Shown here one piece after another: positions 21,612-32,534 of a DNA stretch of 64,000 bases; position 1 is the first letter of the stretch, and every line of letters starts with the position of its first letter. The DNA lies in NCBI RefSeq assembly GCF_029784135.1, contig NC_073746.1:6431136-6495135 (forward strand), given 5' to 3'. A model generated the notes under the pieces. The model had not been told where the DNA came from. It did not search any database and saw only the letters and a list, made by a program, of their open reading frames with translations. The position numbers and the translations under genes were made by a program. The DNA comes from Toxorhynchites rutilus septentrionalis (taxonomy: Eukaryota; Arthropoda; Insecta; Diptera; Culicidae).

Positions 21612-21909
21612 TTAGGTTGGGGAAAAAATAATCCATTATTGTTGGGTGAAATTCAAAACCTGTTCTAATATGCTTCGGATTGTCCGATTTGGGTCAAATA
21701 TGCACCGTTTGTTGTAAAATTTGTTGCCATTCCAAAGGTAGCTTCATAATGTCACAACTGAATGGAACAAACCAAAAACAGCGAGATTTTTTTAGTGTGA
21801 AATGTCACCTTCACAACGAGCCTAAAATTGTATGATCGATATTACGCGAGATATTGATCAATAAAGTCGGCTACCGAAAAAATAATGGATTACATTTTCT
21901 CTAACCTAA
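21612..21909. mobile_element. Mariner-type MITE, copy 1
   Basis: A 298-bp non-autonomous element. The terminal inverted repeats begin TTAGGTTGGGG and end CTCTAACCTAA, with inner matches 'taatccatta'/'taatggatta'. Both ends are flanked by TA (21610-21611 and 21910-21911). The inside has no frame. A related, SINE-split copy is at about 44150-44575. The terminal sequence resembles mariner ends, so it was probably mobilised by a mariner transposase from elsewhere. Confidence 0.85.
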
Positions 21910-22087
21910 TATTATGCAGAACTCGGGACAGTCACACAATTTTAACATTGTTGAATCCTGTATCTCTGGAACTTTTAGCATCGTTTTTCCTATTTTGGCC
22001 TTAGAGTGAATCAATATAATAAATAATAGTCTGAATAAGTGTAGTCTGAGAAGGTTGTTAATTTATCGGAAATTTATAACCTCTGAG

Positions 22088-23602
22088 CAGTGTTGCCACA
22101 TTTAAATCTGTACCAGAGGGATAAAAAATCTTTCTCATCTGTACTTTTTTTCCAAAATCCTGTATCATCGAAAATATTTGTTGTAGAGACAAAAATAATT
22201 TATTAGTGTTAAAAAATACTCATTTATTTACTACAAATACGACATTTACATTTACCAGTCATTCGTTTGTTTGATGATGCTTAATACATAGTTATTTTTT
22301 AATCTAGATTGCATACTATCATTTTTTTAAATTTTCGATCTGCCACCACGATGTTTGACCAAATCCTTTGGTCTCAAAATAGCGTTCATCGTATCGTTGC
22401 TGAACCGTTTTCGGAGCTTATTTTTGTTCTGATTATATTCAGAAAAAAACGCTCGAAGTCGAAGAATAGTGAGAACGTTACAAACAAGGCATCGAAGCGC
22501 CGAAAAGGCGAGCGAACCGTCAATCCAATGTTTGTCCACCAACCCTGCACATGCTCGTTTTTTGAAATTGTAATTTCCTTACGAAGTAATTTTATCTTTA
22601 GGCTACAGAATTAGTTCTCCACATATTGTACATTCCTATTGTAGAGTCCTGGAAACGCTTCTAACGCAGGGTTAATGCTAGTTAAATTGGAAATGTTTCT
22701 GGGATTTAACATTGCCGTAGACTTGAGCGTCGAATCATCAAAATCGAATCTTTTTCTCATTTGTTTGATCAGCTCCACGAAAAAAACTGTGACAAATATC
22801 CTTTGAAATGATCTGCCTTTCGCTGTCCATTGTTTTGATAATTTCACCCGCTGCTATTCCAGTCTATAATTCTTGTCGCTTTTCAAATCATCTTCATATT
22901 TAATAGCATTGGACATTGCAACAACGTAAGATTACTCGCAGATATTAGTGAGAATGATCAAATAAAAATCAAACGTCGCACCGTCCGACGCCAATTCTTT
23001 CAGACGATCCTCGTAAGGAATTTCGTCCTTATGAAACTGATCAATCATTGCTTTGTAAATGCTTTTATGATCAGCAGCACCAAGCGATACTGCGGCGTAA
23101 AAGTCGTCATATACCCTCATGATGCTTTGTTCAAATGTAAGAAATTTCACAGAAGAAGAAAAAATTTCCCTTTAATAGAAAATTTCTAGTACTTCTACCA
23201 AAACTCGTCATTATAATATCACGTTATTTTCAGACACAATTCTTGTTCAAGATTTTTCAACCAATTGCAAATAACATGTTTCGCCATAACATGGAATAAA
23301 TGTTTGATACAGAAAATATGATATGAATATGACAGCCCTAAATCCGACAATTCCTTTCTCAAATTTTGCAAATTCGGTGATCCATTTTTATTGATATAGG
23401 TAGAAGAAGATAAAAGAGTGCATTTTATCAGATTGAAATCCATTTCCACTTTCGAATAACAATCAATTTCGTTAGCGCAAACATCAAATGGACTAACAAC
23501 GCTTGTCACTATGTAATTGTAGAACATATGCGAATTGAATTTTCCGAATTTTCCCATTTTTCCGAAATGTTTCAATTGACATTTTGGGTTGAAATGTTTC
23601 AA
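22088..23602 (-). pseudogene. hAT-superfamily transposase remnant
   Basis: Degenerate minus-strand frames in order. At 23602-23219, 'LRKELSDLGLSYSYHIFCIKH' looks like the C-x2-H region of a DUF659-type hAT. At 23150-22932 comes a middle fragment, and at 22542-22327 'SEYNQNKNKLRKRFSNDTMNA' resembles the hAT C-terminal dimerisation block ('ERxFS...K.R.RLs..t.nA'). The low-coordinate end at 22088 begins CAGTGTTGCCAC, a typical hAT terminus. No matching second terminus was found. Stops and frameshifts separate the pieces. The family call rests mainly on the terminus and the C-terminal block. Confidence 0.5.
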
Positions 23603-23654
23603 TTGACATGTTTGGTTGAAATGTGTGTATTATTTTTACGGGTCCCCTTCTACA

Positions 23655-24115
23655 TTTCAGGGGAAGGAGGGGTGTCATACCATCATAGAAACATTTCTCG
23701 TATCCAAAAACCATCACATCCCAAATATGGCTCCATTTGCTTGATTAGTTCTCGAGTTATGTAAAAGTTTTTGTTGCATTTGTACGGTAGCCCCTCTTGC
23801 CCTTAGAGAGGGGGATTGTCAATTATTGTCCCCTAAATTCTCCATACTCCAAATTTATTTCCGTTTGTTTGATTAGCTCATGAGTTATGCAGAATTTTTT
23901 CATTAGAACCATTTATAGTTCCTGAAACCAAACTGGTTCCATTTGCTTGATTAATTTTCGAGTTATGCAGAAATTTGATTTGTATGGTAGCCTCCCCTTT
24001 GAGAAAGGGAAGGAGTGTCGAACCACCATAGAAACGTTTATTGATCCCTAAAGCCTTCATATGCCAAGTTTGATTCCATTTGCTTGATTAGTTCTGGAAT
24101 TATTCATGTGGTTTT
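23655..24115 (+). repeat. Tandem-unit repeat, second cluster
   Basis: About three diverged units of the 1-975 family ('gcttgattagttctcgagttatg', 'ttagagaggggg', 'accatagaaac.tttattg'). The orientation is the same as in the first cluster. Confidence 0.7.
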
Positions 24116-24170
24116 ATCCAGTTTCGTATTCGCAAATAAGGAGCTATTTGGAATATAATATACAGAATTC

Positions 24171-24530
24171 TAGCTGACCCGGTAAACTTTGTGCCACCCA
24201 TTCGATTGAATTCATTGAGTTGTATTCGTAAAAGTTCAGCTACCTGACGACATTGTAAGTTTACGTCTTCCAATAACAATTGACGTCCCCAATATTGAAA
24301 GGGACACTTCAAAACTAAATGCAATTTGAATCCGTAGATTGATAATAGTAGAAAATCAGTAAATTCCCGACATACGAACAACAAATCATTTTTATTTATA
24401 TAAATGAGCAAAATTCGCTTAATAAATATATTATTTTTATTTTATATGTTTTACCAACTTCCCGATTTATTTGAACAGCTTCTTGTGCAAATAAACCTGC
24501 CGCAGACCAAAAAACGCATCAAACCTAAGG
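24171..24530 (+). repeat. Dispersed repeat, 'gacccgg.aaactt.gt' family, copy 2
   Basis: Begins 'ctagctgacccggtaaac' and contains 'ataaacctgccgcagaccaa' about 320 bp later, in the same order as copy 1 at 18542-18990. Non-coding. Confidence 0.55.
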
Positions 24531-25509
24531 ATAATTTGAGGATAATAATTTAATTCAAGGATAATAATGTCGCCAAAGTTAATTCCAAATGAAGAAATCA
24601 ACTCCAATTGGACAAACATATCATTGTAGAACGAATGCGAATGCGAATCATTTTTTCGATCTCACTTTTTACTGCAGTACCAATTAACTGTTGCCGATTT
24701 GGTATTTTCAATTTTTCCTTTTTTTCCCCATCACTAATCATTTTCGTTAGAAAGTGCCCAAATCAATTGATGCAAAGAAAGAATTTTATTCCAATTCCTG
24801 TTAATAATCAAAGTGTAAATTACGAGTTGAAAAAGATCCATCATCTGCAAGTAAATATTCCGAAACATACCTGAAAAGAAAAAGAAAAAAATATATAATG
24901 AACAAATTTGTATTATGTAGATTTGGTGCAAAGCTAGGTCGTGGGAAGTCAATCTAGTTTATTTGTCAAGTTATTTTGCTTTAAAAAACATGTCTTGCAA
25001 TCTTCCACTATCTGTCAACTTTTTTCCGATCAGAAGAACGAAAGTTTTCGTTTCACTCGAGCTTATTGTGCGTCGCTAAGTGAAAGGCGGTCCAGGGACA
25101 GATTTTGAATGTGTTCCTGATATTTTAACTCAAAATTCCGATGTCTCATGGGATTCGTTTTTTCTCGTCCCAAGACTGTGCTAAGCTAAATGCTTCGTTT
25201 CACCCTTGCCAGAAAATAATCATAACTTCAAATATTCGTCGAAAAGCATATAATCTTTGTCTATCGGTGCGCACAACTCAAGTTCCATTTGATTTGGAAA
25301 TCAGCCGCTATACTGTTTTGCTAAAATAGTTGAATTCGTGGAAAAATTGTTTAAACTCACTTCCGGTACCAGAAGTTATAGCCTCTTCAAAAAATCGTTG
25401 ATACAGCACAGATTAAATACGGAAAAACTCAGGAAAATGCCTATTGAAAGAACTCGAATGAAATAAACGTTGTAGTTTGTGTAATTCTTATTTTTTTATA
25501 TGTTGTGTC
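24531..25509. other. No gene seen
   Basis: AT-rich, with short frames that lack domains. It ends at the LINE C target site 'gaaagaaaagt' (25510-25520). Confidence 0.45.
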
Positions 25510-25520
25510 GAAAGAAAAGT

Positions 25521-28500
25521 TCTCTTCTCAAAATGATCTCTCTTTCCACGATTTTAATATAATACGCTTGGACCGCGATGACAGATACGGAGGGGTACTA
25601 TTGGGGATCAATAAGTGTCACTCATTTTTTAGAATTGACCTTCCACCTATTGGAGGGATCGAAGCTGTTGCTTGTCATGCAAACATCAGAGGCAAAGACC
25701 TCTGTATAGTCAGCTTGTATTGGCCTCCGAGAGCTGCGGTTAGCCGCAAGCAACTTGTTGACATGTGCTCACTCCTTCCTGAGCCACGATTGATCTTGGG
25801 AGACTTCAACTCTCACGGAACTGCCTGGGGGGAACCGTACGACGATAATCGTTCATCGTTGATATATGACCTTTGTAACAGCTTCAATATGACCGTTTTG
25901 AATACTGGGGAAACAACACGTGTACCTAAACCTCCTGCTAAACCAAGTGCTCTTGACCTCTCGCTTTGCTCGAATTCACTATCGTTAGATTGCAAGTGGA
26001 ATGTAATACAGGATCCCAACGGTAGTGATCACTTGCCAATCAAAATTTCCATCACCATTGGGTCGAATTCTTCTGAATCTATAAACATGGCATATGACCT
26101 CACAAGACACATTGACTGGAAAAAATATGCGGACGCGATTGCTCTAGCCATCAATTCCAGAGATGGTTTGCCTCCATTGGAGGAGTATAACTTCATTTCT
26201 CGTTTGATCTATGACAGCGCGGTTCGCGCTCAAACGAAACCCATCCCAGGTTCCACTATTCGTCGAAGGCCTCCCAATCCATGGTGGGATGGCCAGTGTT
26301 CCAAGCTTTATGGAGATAAATCGAATGCATTTAAAGCTTTTCGGAAACGTGGAACCATTGAGAATTTTCAAACGTATTTGGACCTTGAAAATCAATTTAA
26401 AAACTTGATCAAAGGGAAAAAACGTGCTTATTGGCGAAATTTCGTGGGAGGTTTATCACGAGAAACGTCAATGAAAAAATTATGGAAAGTGGCTCGAAAC
26501 ATGAGAAATCGCTCTTCATCCAATGAAAGCGAGGAATATTCACATCGATGGATTTTTAATTTTGCACGAAAGGTTTGTCCCGATTCCGCTCCAGTGCAAA
26601 GAATTATTCGAGATATACCACAAGATAGGTGCGATCTTGATTCCGAGTTTTCGATGGTAGAATTCTCTCTTGCTCTCCTTTCATGTAACAATTCTGCTCC
26701 GGGATCGGATAGAATTAAGTTCAACTTGCTGAAAAATCTCCCTGATGTGGCGAAACATCGCTTGTTGAACTTAATCAATCGGTTTCTGGAGCATAATATT
26801 GTTCCAGATGATTGGAGACAAGTACGAGTTATAGCTATTCAAAAACCCGGAAAACCCGCGTCCGACTTCAATTCCTACCGCCCAATAGCAATGCTGTCTT
26901 GTATACGGAAATTGTTGGAGAAAATTATCTTGTTTCGCCTTGATCGATGGGTTGAAACGAATGGCCTACTCTCAGATACACAATATGGGTTCCGCAGGGG
27001 CAAGGGGACGAATGATTGTCTTGCGTTGCTTTCTTCAGAAATTCAAATGGCTTACGCCGAAAAAAAAAACAAATGGCTTCAGTATTCTTGGACATAAAGG
27101 GGGCCTTTGATTCTGTTTCAATAGAGGTTTTGTCAGACAAATTACAATATCGGGGTCTGCCGCCTCTATTGAATAATTTGTTATATAACTTGCTTTGTGA
27201 GAAACATTTGAACTTTTCTCACGGAGATTCGGCAGTAAGTCGGGTCTCTTACATGGGACTCCCCCAGGGCTCATGTTTAAGCCCCCTTTTGTACAACTTC
27301 TACGTAAGCGACATTGACAATTGCCTTACACAAAATTGCAGCCTAAGACAACTTGCAGATGATGGAGTGGTGTCTGTCGTAGGATCAAACGAATCCGACC
27401 TGCAAGAATCCTTACAAGATACTTTGAACAATTTTTCAACCTGGGCCATTGGGCTAGGGATCGAATTCTCCACGGAGAAAACAGAGATGGTGGTTTTTTC
27501 TAGGAAGCATAAACCAGCAAAACCAAAGCTTCAACTTTTGGGTAAACCGATCACTCATGCTATGTCATTCAAGTATCTTGGGGTCTGGTTCGACTCCAAA
27601 TGTACTTGGGGGGCCCATATTAGGTATCTGAGTAAAAAATGTCAACAAAGAATAAACTTTCTCCGTACAATTACCGGCACCTGGTGGGGAGCCCACCCAG
27701 AAGATCTTATAATGTTGTATCGAACAACTATTCTCTCAGTGATGGAGTATGGCAGTTTCTGTTTTCAATCAGCTGCCAAAACACACCTCATTAAACTCGA
27801 GCGAATTCAGTATCTTTGTCTCCGTATCGCGTTGGGATGTATGCCCTCAACGCATACCATGAGTCTCGAGGTTTTGGCAGGCCTACTCCCACTAAAAGAT
27901 CGCTTCAATTTATTATCTCTTCGGTTCCTCATCCGGTGTAAGGTTATGAATCCATTGGTGATCGGAAATTTTGAGCAGCTGATCGAGCTAAATTTTCATT
28001 CTGGATTCATGAGCTCATATCATGAATTCGTCTCCATGCAGGTTAATCCTTCTTCGTATATTCCCAACCGTGTTTGTTTTCCTGACTACATCAATTCCTC
28101 TGTGCATTTTGATCTGTCCATGAAGCAGGATATCCATGGAACATCAGACTATCTTCGATCGAGGATCGTTCCAACGATCTTCGATGCAAAGTATGGGGAT
28201 ATCAATTGTGATAATATGTACTTTACTGATGGGTCCTCTATGAATGAGTCCACAGGATTTGGAGTGTTCAACGAATTTTTTAGCACCTCACACAGTCTTC
28301 AGTATCCTTGCTCAGTGTATATTGCTGAATTGGCAGCGATACACTGGGCGCTGGACAGCGTCGCCTCACGACCTGTTGAACACTATTACATTGTAACGGA
28401 TAGTCTTAGCTCTGTCGAAGCTATCCGTTCAGTGAGGCCGGAAAAGCACTCGCCATACTTCCTTGAGAGAATACGAGAAATTTTGAGTGCTTTATCCAGA

Positions 28501-29067
28501 CGCTGTTATGTCATTACCTTTGTCTGGGTCCCTTCACATTGCTCAATTCCGGGTAATGAGAGGGCTGACTCATTAGCAAAGGTAGGTGCAATTGAAGGCG
28601 ATATTTATCGGCGTCAAATCGCCTTCAATGAATTTTATTCTTTAGTCCGCAAAAATACCATAGTTAACTGGCAACGCAAATGGAACGAAGATGAATTGGG
28701 CCGGTGGCTCCACTCGATTATCCCTAAGGTTAGCCTCAAACCATGGTTCAAAAGTCTGGACTTGAGTCGGGACTTTATTCGCACCTTCTCCCGACTCATG
28801 TCCAATCACTGTTCGTTAGATGCGCTACTCTTTCGTATTAATCTTGCCGACAACAATCTTTGTGTTTGTGGCCAAGGTTACCACGACATCGAGCACGTTG
28901 TTTGGTCGTGCGAGCTGTATCTTGTCGCCAGATCGAATTTAGTAGTCACCCTTCGGGCCCGAGGAAGGCAGCCCATGATGCCGGTGAGAGACGTGTTGGC
29001 TCGGTTAGACCTTGATTACATGTCCCAAATATATGTATTCCTTAAAGCTATCGATCTTCGTGTGTGA
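25521..29067 (+). pseudogene. LINE C ORF2, truncated and frameshifted
   Basis: Endonuclease (partial), reverse transcriptase and RNase H. The first frame reads to about 27097 and the second from about 27060 to 29067. The break is at an A-tract in the codons before 'QMASVFLDIKGAFDS': this copy has 10 A (27060-27069), LINE B has 8. All later motifs are intact, including 'LRQLADDGVVSVVG', 'FTDGSSMNESTGFG', 'AELAAIHWAL', 'VTDSLSS', 'GNERADSLAK' and the terminal Cys/His cluster. Only the frameshift and the 5' truncation inactivate it. Confidence 0.93.
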
Positions 29068-29435
29068 TTGTCCTTACACCCTTAGTTTTTCCTTTTCCTT
29101 TCCCTTTGTGAGAGATCGGATCCCTTCTTAAGAATAAGATGAAATGTAAATACATATTAGATATAAGATAGGTTTAAGAATTGAGTGTGATGAGTGTGAT
29201 TGAGAGTGTGAGTGTGATCATTGTCAATATATCCTCATATCCCCTCCTTTTCCTGAAGAAAATATGTCACCCTTCTAAACTCGAGTCGACCGCGAGTAAT
29301 AGGTTTCCTATATTATTAACATTAGAATTAAGGAAAAATGTTTATATACTAGTAACAATACAGTAAGGAGTTCGGCTCCTTTAAACCTATGTAACTGAGC
29401 CTGTAAAAATAAACGATTTAAATAAAAAAAAAAAA
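25521..29435 (+). mobile_element. LINE C: 5'-truncated copy of the LINE B family
   Basis: Bounded by an 11-bp target-site duplication 'gaaagaaaagt' (25510-25520 and 29436-29446) and ending in a poly-A tail. It starts inside the endonuclease coding region, so ORF1 and the 5' UTR are missing. It is close to LINE B over the rest of ORF2, with only scattered substitutions visible. The 3' UTR carries GGCTC (29374-29378) and GAGCC (29397-29401). Confidence 0.93.
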
Positions 29436-29446
29436 GAAAGAAAAGT

Positions 29447-30089
29447 GTATTTCTAGCGTTCAGAATCATAAAAGCCTACTTTTGGCAGATAATAAAATCG
29501 AATTGTGTTTATGTTTAGAACATCTCGATATCAATTCCTGTTAAAAAGTCAGCTAGACACTTATGATTTTTAACGCTAGCATTAATTAATGAAAAAATAT
29601 AGTCCGTTCATTTTTATTGATTCGATTATTTCTGCCTTTGATAATAATACTTTCTTTATGTAGTGGATTATCATAAGGAAAGTAACTCTTGGATGTTTTT
29701 TGACATTTCCGTTGGATTATTTTTGACCACTTATTTGAATCTATCCGCATGGCCCAAGTGTAATGCAAAATTGGAATAATGACACGTTGAGCCCCGATCG
29801 AACAAGGGGACCGACAATGGCCCTGCAGATCGATGGTGGATGACTGCTTTGAGAAATAATATATGATGTGTAAAGAAATTTATTTAAAATTAATTTTCAT
29901 TATTTTTCATACCATTTACAGTTGCATAACAAGTTATTAATGAATATGAACAATGAATAAATTATTTTAGTTAAAAAATCCTTTTTGGACTATTTATGTA
30001 TTTTTTTAAAAATGAAAGTGGAAATCTTTTCATGTGTTTTTTATTAGTTATATATATTTTCACATATTCATGCCTAGAATCTAGAACAG
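29447..30089. other. No gene seen; probable eroded 3' flank of piggyBac remnant
   Basis: AT-rich sequence downstream (on the minus strand) of the piggyBac fragment at 30090-30240. No recognisable domain. Confidence 0.4.
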
Positions 30090-30240
30090 CTACTCTTCTT
30101 TCTCTGATTTACATAACAGAGTTGAAAAACGAGACATGTTATCTTCCGTTTGATAAGCTGATTTGGATAGTTCCCTTTTGTTTCCCATAATGGTTCCAAC
30201 GAGAATAGTTTTTTTTGTCAATAATTTTGTCGCGAGTGAC
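30090..30240 (-). pseudogene. piggyBac transposase remnant, C-terminal side of the MULE insertion
   Basis: The minus-strand frame reads 'MSLATKLLTKKTILVGTIMG' and then 'NKREL' and 'SRFSTLLCKSE', matching the piggyBac (DDE_Tnp_1_7) block that runs from the loop after 'RNITT' through '.K.tt.vGT.r.NKre.P' to '..F......'. It continues the fragment at 37205-37842 across the MULE. The frame stops at 30090, well short of a normal C-terminus. Old and inactive. Confidence 0.8.
30232..30240 (+). repeat. MULE target-site duplication, left
   Basis: 'gcgagtgac', repeated exactly at 37196-37204. Nine bases is the usual Mutator-superfamily duplication. Confidence 0.95.
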
Positions 30241-30289
30241 ATGTGGGTGAAGATACCAATAAAAAGATACCAATAACTTTTAATTACAA

Positions 30290-32534
30290 CTGACATTTTT
30301 TGTAGCCGATGATAAGACAGTTTTATCATTTAAATTAGAAGCACACCATCCTACGAGAATATTCTGAAATGGTGGAGTGTTGGAATTGACCTATCTGGTC
30401 ATGGGAACCATTTGAAATTTCAAGAAATTCACGAAAATGGACAAGTCCTAAGGCTAATATTTTTCGGAGGCGATAGAATGTCAATTTTATCATTTGAATT
30501 AGAAGCATACTATCCTCCGAGAATATTCTGAGATGGTGGAATGTTGGAATTGACCCATCTGGTCATGGGAACCATTTGAAATTTCAAGAAATTTACGATA
30601 ATGGACAAGTCCTAAAGCTAATATTTTTTGGAGGCGATAGAATGTCGATTTTATCATTTGAATTAGAAGCATACCATCCTCCGAGAATATTCTGAGATGA
30701 TGGAGTGTTGGAATTGACCCATCTGGTCATGGGAACCATTTTAAATTTCAAGAAATTTACGATAATGGACAAGTCCTAAGGCTAATATTTTTTGGAGGCG
30801 ATAGAATGTCGATTTTATCATTTGAATTAGAAGCATACCATCCTACGAGAATATTCTGAGATGGTGGAGTGTTGGAATTGACCCATCTGGTCATGGGAAC
30901 CATTTGAAATTTCAAGAAATTTACGATAATGGACAAGTCCTAAGGTTAATATTTTTTGGAGGCGATAGAATGTCGATTTTATCATTTGAATTAGAAGCAT
31001 ACCATCCTACGAGAATATTCTGAGATGGTGGAGTGTTGGAATTGACCCATCTGGTCATGGGAACCATTTTAAATTTCAAGAAATTTACGACAATGGACAA
31101 GTCCTAAGGCTAATATTTTTTGGAGGCGATAGAATGTCGATTTTATCATTTGAATTAGAAGCATACCATCCTACGAGAATATTCTGAGATGGTGGAGTGT
31201 TGGAATTGACCCATCTGGTCATGGGAACCATTTTAAATTTCAAGAAATTTACGATAATGGACAAGTCCTAAGGCTAATATTTTTCGGAGGCGATAGAATG
31301 TCAATTTTATCATTTGAATTAGAAGCATACTATCCTCTGAGAATATTCTGAGATGGTGGAATGTTGGAATTGACCCATCTGGTCATGGGAACCATTTTAA
31401 ATTTCAAGAAATTTACGATAATGGACAAGTCCTAAGGCTAATATTTTTTGGAAGCGATAGAATGTCGATTTTATCATTTGAATTAGAAGCATACCATCCT
31501 ACGAGAATATTCTGAGATGGTGGAGTGTTGGAATTGACCCATCTGGTCATGGGAATAATTTGAAATTTCAAGAAATTCACGAAAATGGACAAGTCCTAAG
31601 GCTAATATTTTTTGGAGGCGATAGAATGTCGATTTTATCATTTGAATTAGAAGCATACCATCCTACGAGAATATTCTGAGATGGTGGAGTGTTGGAATTG
31701 ACCCATCTGGTCATGGGAACCATTTGAAATTTCAAGAAATTTACGATAATGGACAAGTCCTAAAGCTAATATTTTTTGGAGGCGATAGAATGTCGATTTT
31801 ATCATTTGAATTAGAAGCATACCATCCTACGAGAATATTCTGAGATGGTGGAGTGTTGGAATTGACCCATCTGGTCATGGGAACCATTTTAAATTTCAAG
31901 AAATTTACGATAATGGACAAGTCCTAAGGCTAATATTTTTCGGAGGCGATAGAATGTCAATTTTATCATTTGAATTAGAAGCATACTATCCTCCGAGAAT
32001 ATTTTGAGATGGTGGAGTGTTGGAATTGACCCATCTGGTCATGGGAACCATTTGAAATTTCAAGAAATTTACGATAATGGACAAGTCCTAAAGCTAATAT
32101 TTTTTGGAGGCGATAGAATGTCGATTTTATCATTTGAATTAGAAGCATACTATCCTCCGAGAATATTCTGAGATGGTGGAGTGTTGGAATTGACCCATCT
32201 GGTCATGGGAACCATTTTAAATTTCAAGAAATTTACGATAATGGACAAGTCCTAAGGTTAATATTTTTTGGAGGCGATAGAATGTCGATTTTATCATTTG
32301 AATTAGAAGCATACCATCCTACGAGAATATTCTGAGATGGTGGAGTGTTGGAATTGACCCATCTGGTCATGGGAACCATTTTAAATTTCAAGAAATTTAC
32401 GACAATGGACAAGTCCTAAGGCTAATATTTTTCGGAGGCGATAGAATGTCAATTTTATCATTTGAATTAGAAGCATACTATCCTCCGAGAATATTCTGAG
32501 ATGGTGGAATGTTGGAATTGACCCATCTGGTCAT
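30290..32534 (+). repeat. Left foldback arm: 14 tandem 164-bp units
   Basis: The 'catttgaattagaagcata' landmark (first copy variant 'catttaaatt') starts at 30327 and then every 164 bp to 32459, without a length change. The first unit is the most diverged and the rest are near-identical. Variable sites ('cctacgag'/'cctccgag', 'tttgaaatttc'/'tttaaatttc', 'gagtgttgg'/'gaatgttgg') are shuffled among units, as in unequal crossing-over or gene conversion. The last unit runs into the start of the ORF. Confidence 0.95.

Noticed and set aside
30290..32534. Regular repeats with fixed period suggesting a CRISPR array
   Set aside because: Units are 164 bp with no spacers, occur inverted at the other end and lie within a transposon in a eukaryotic sequence.
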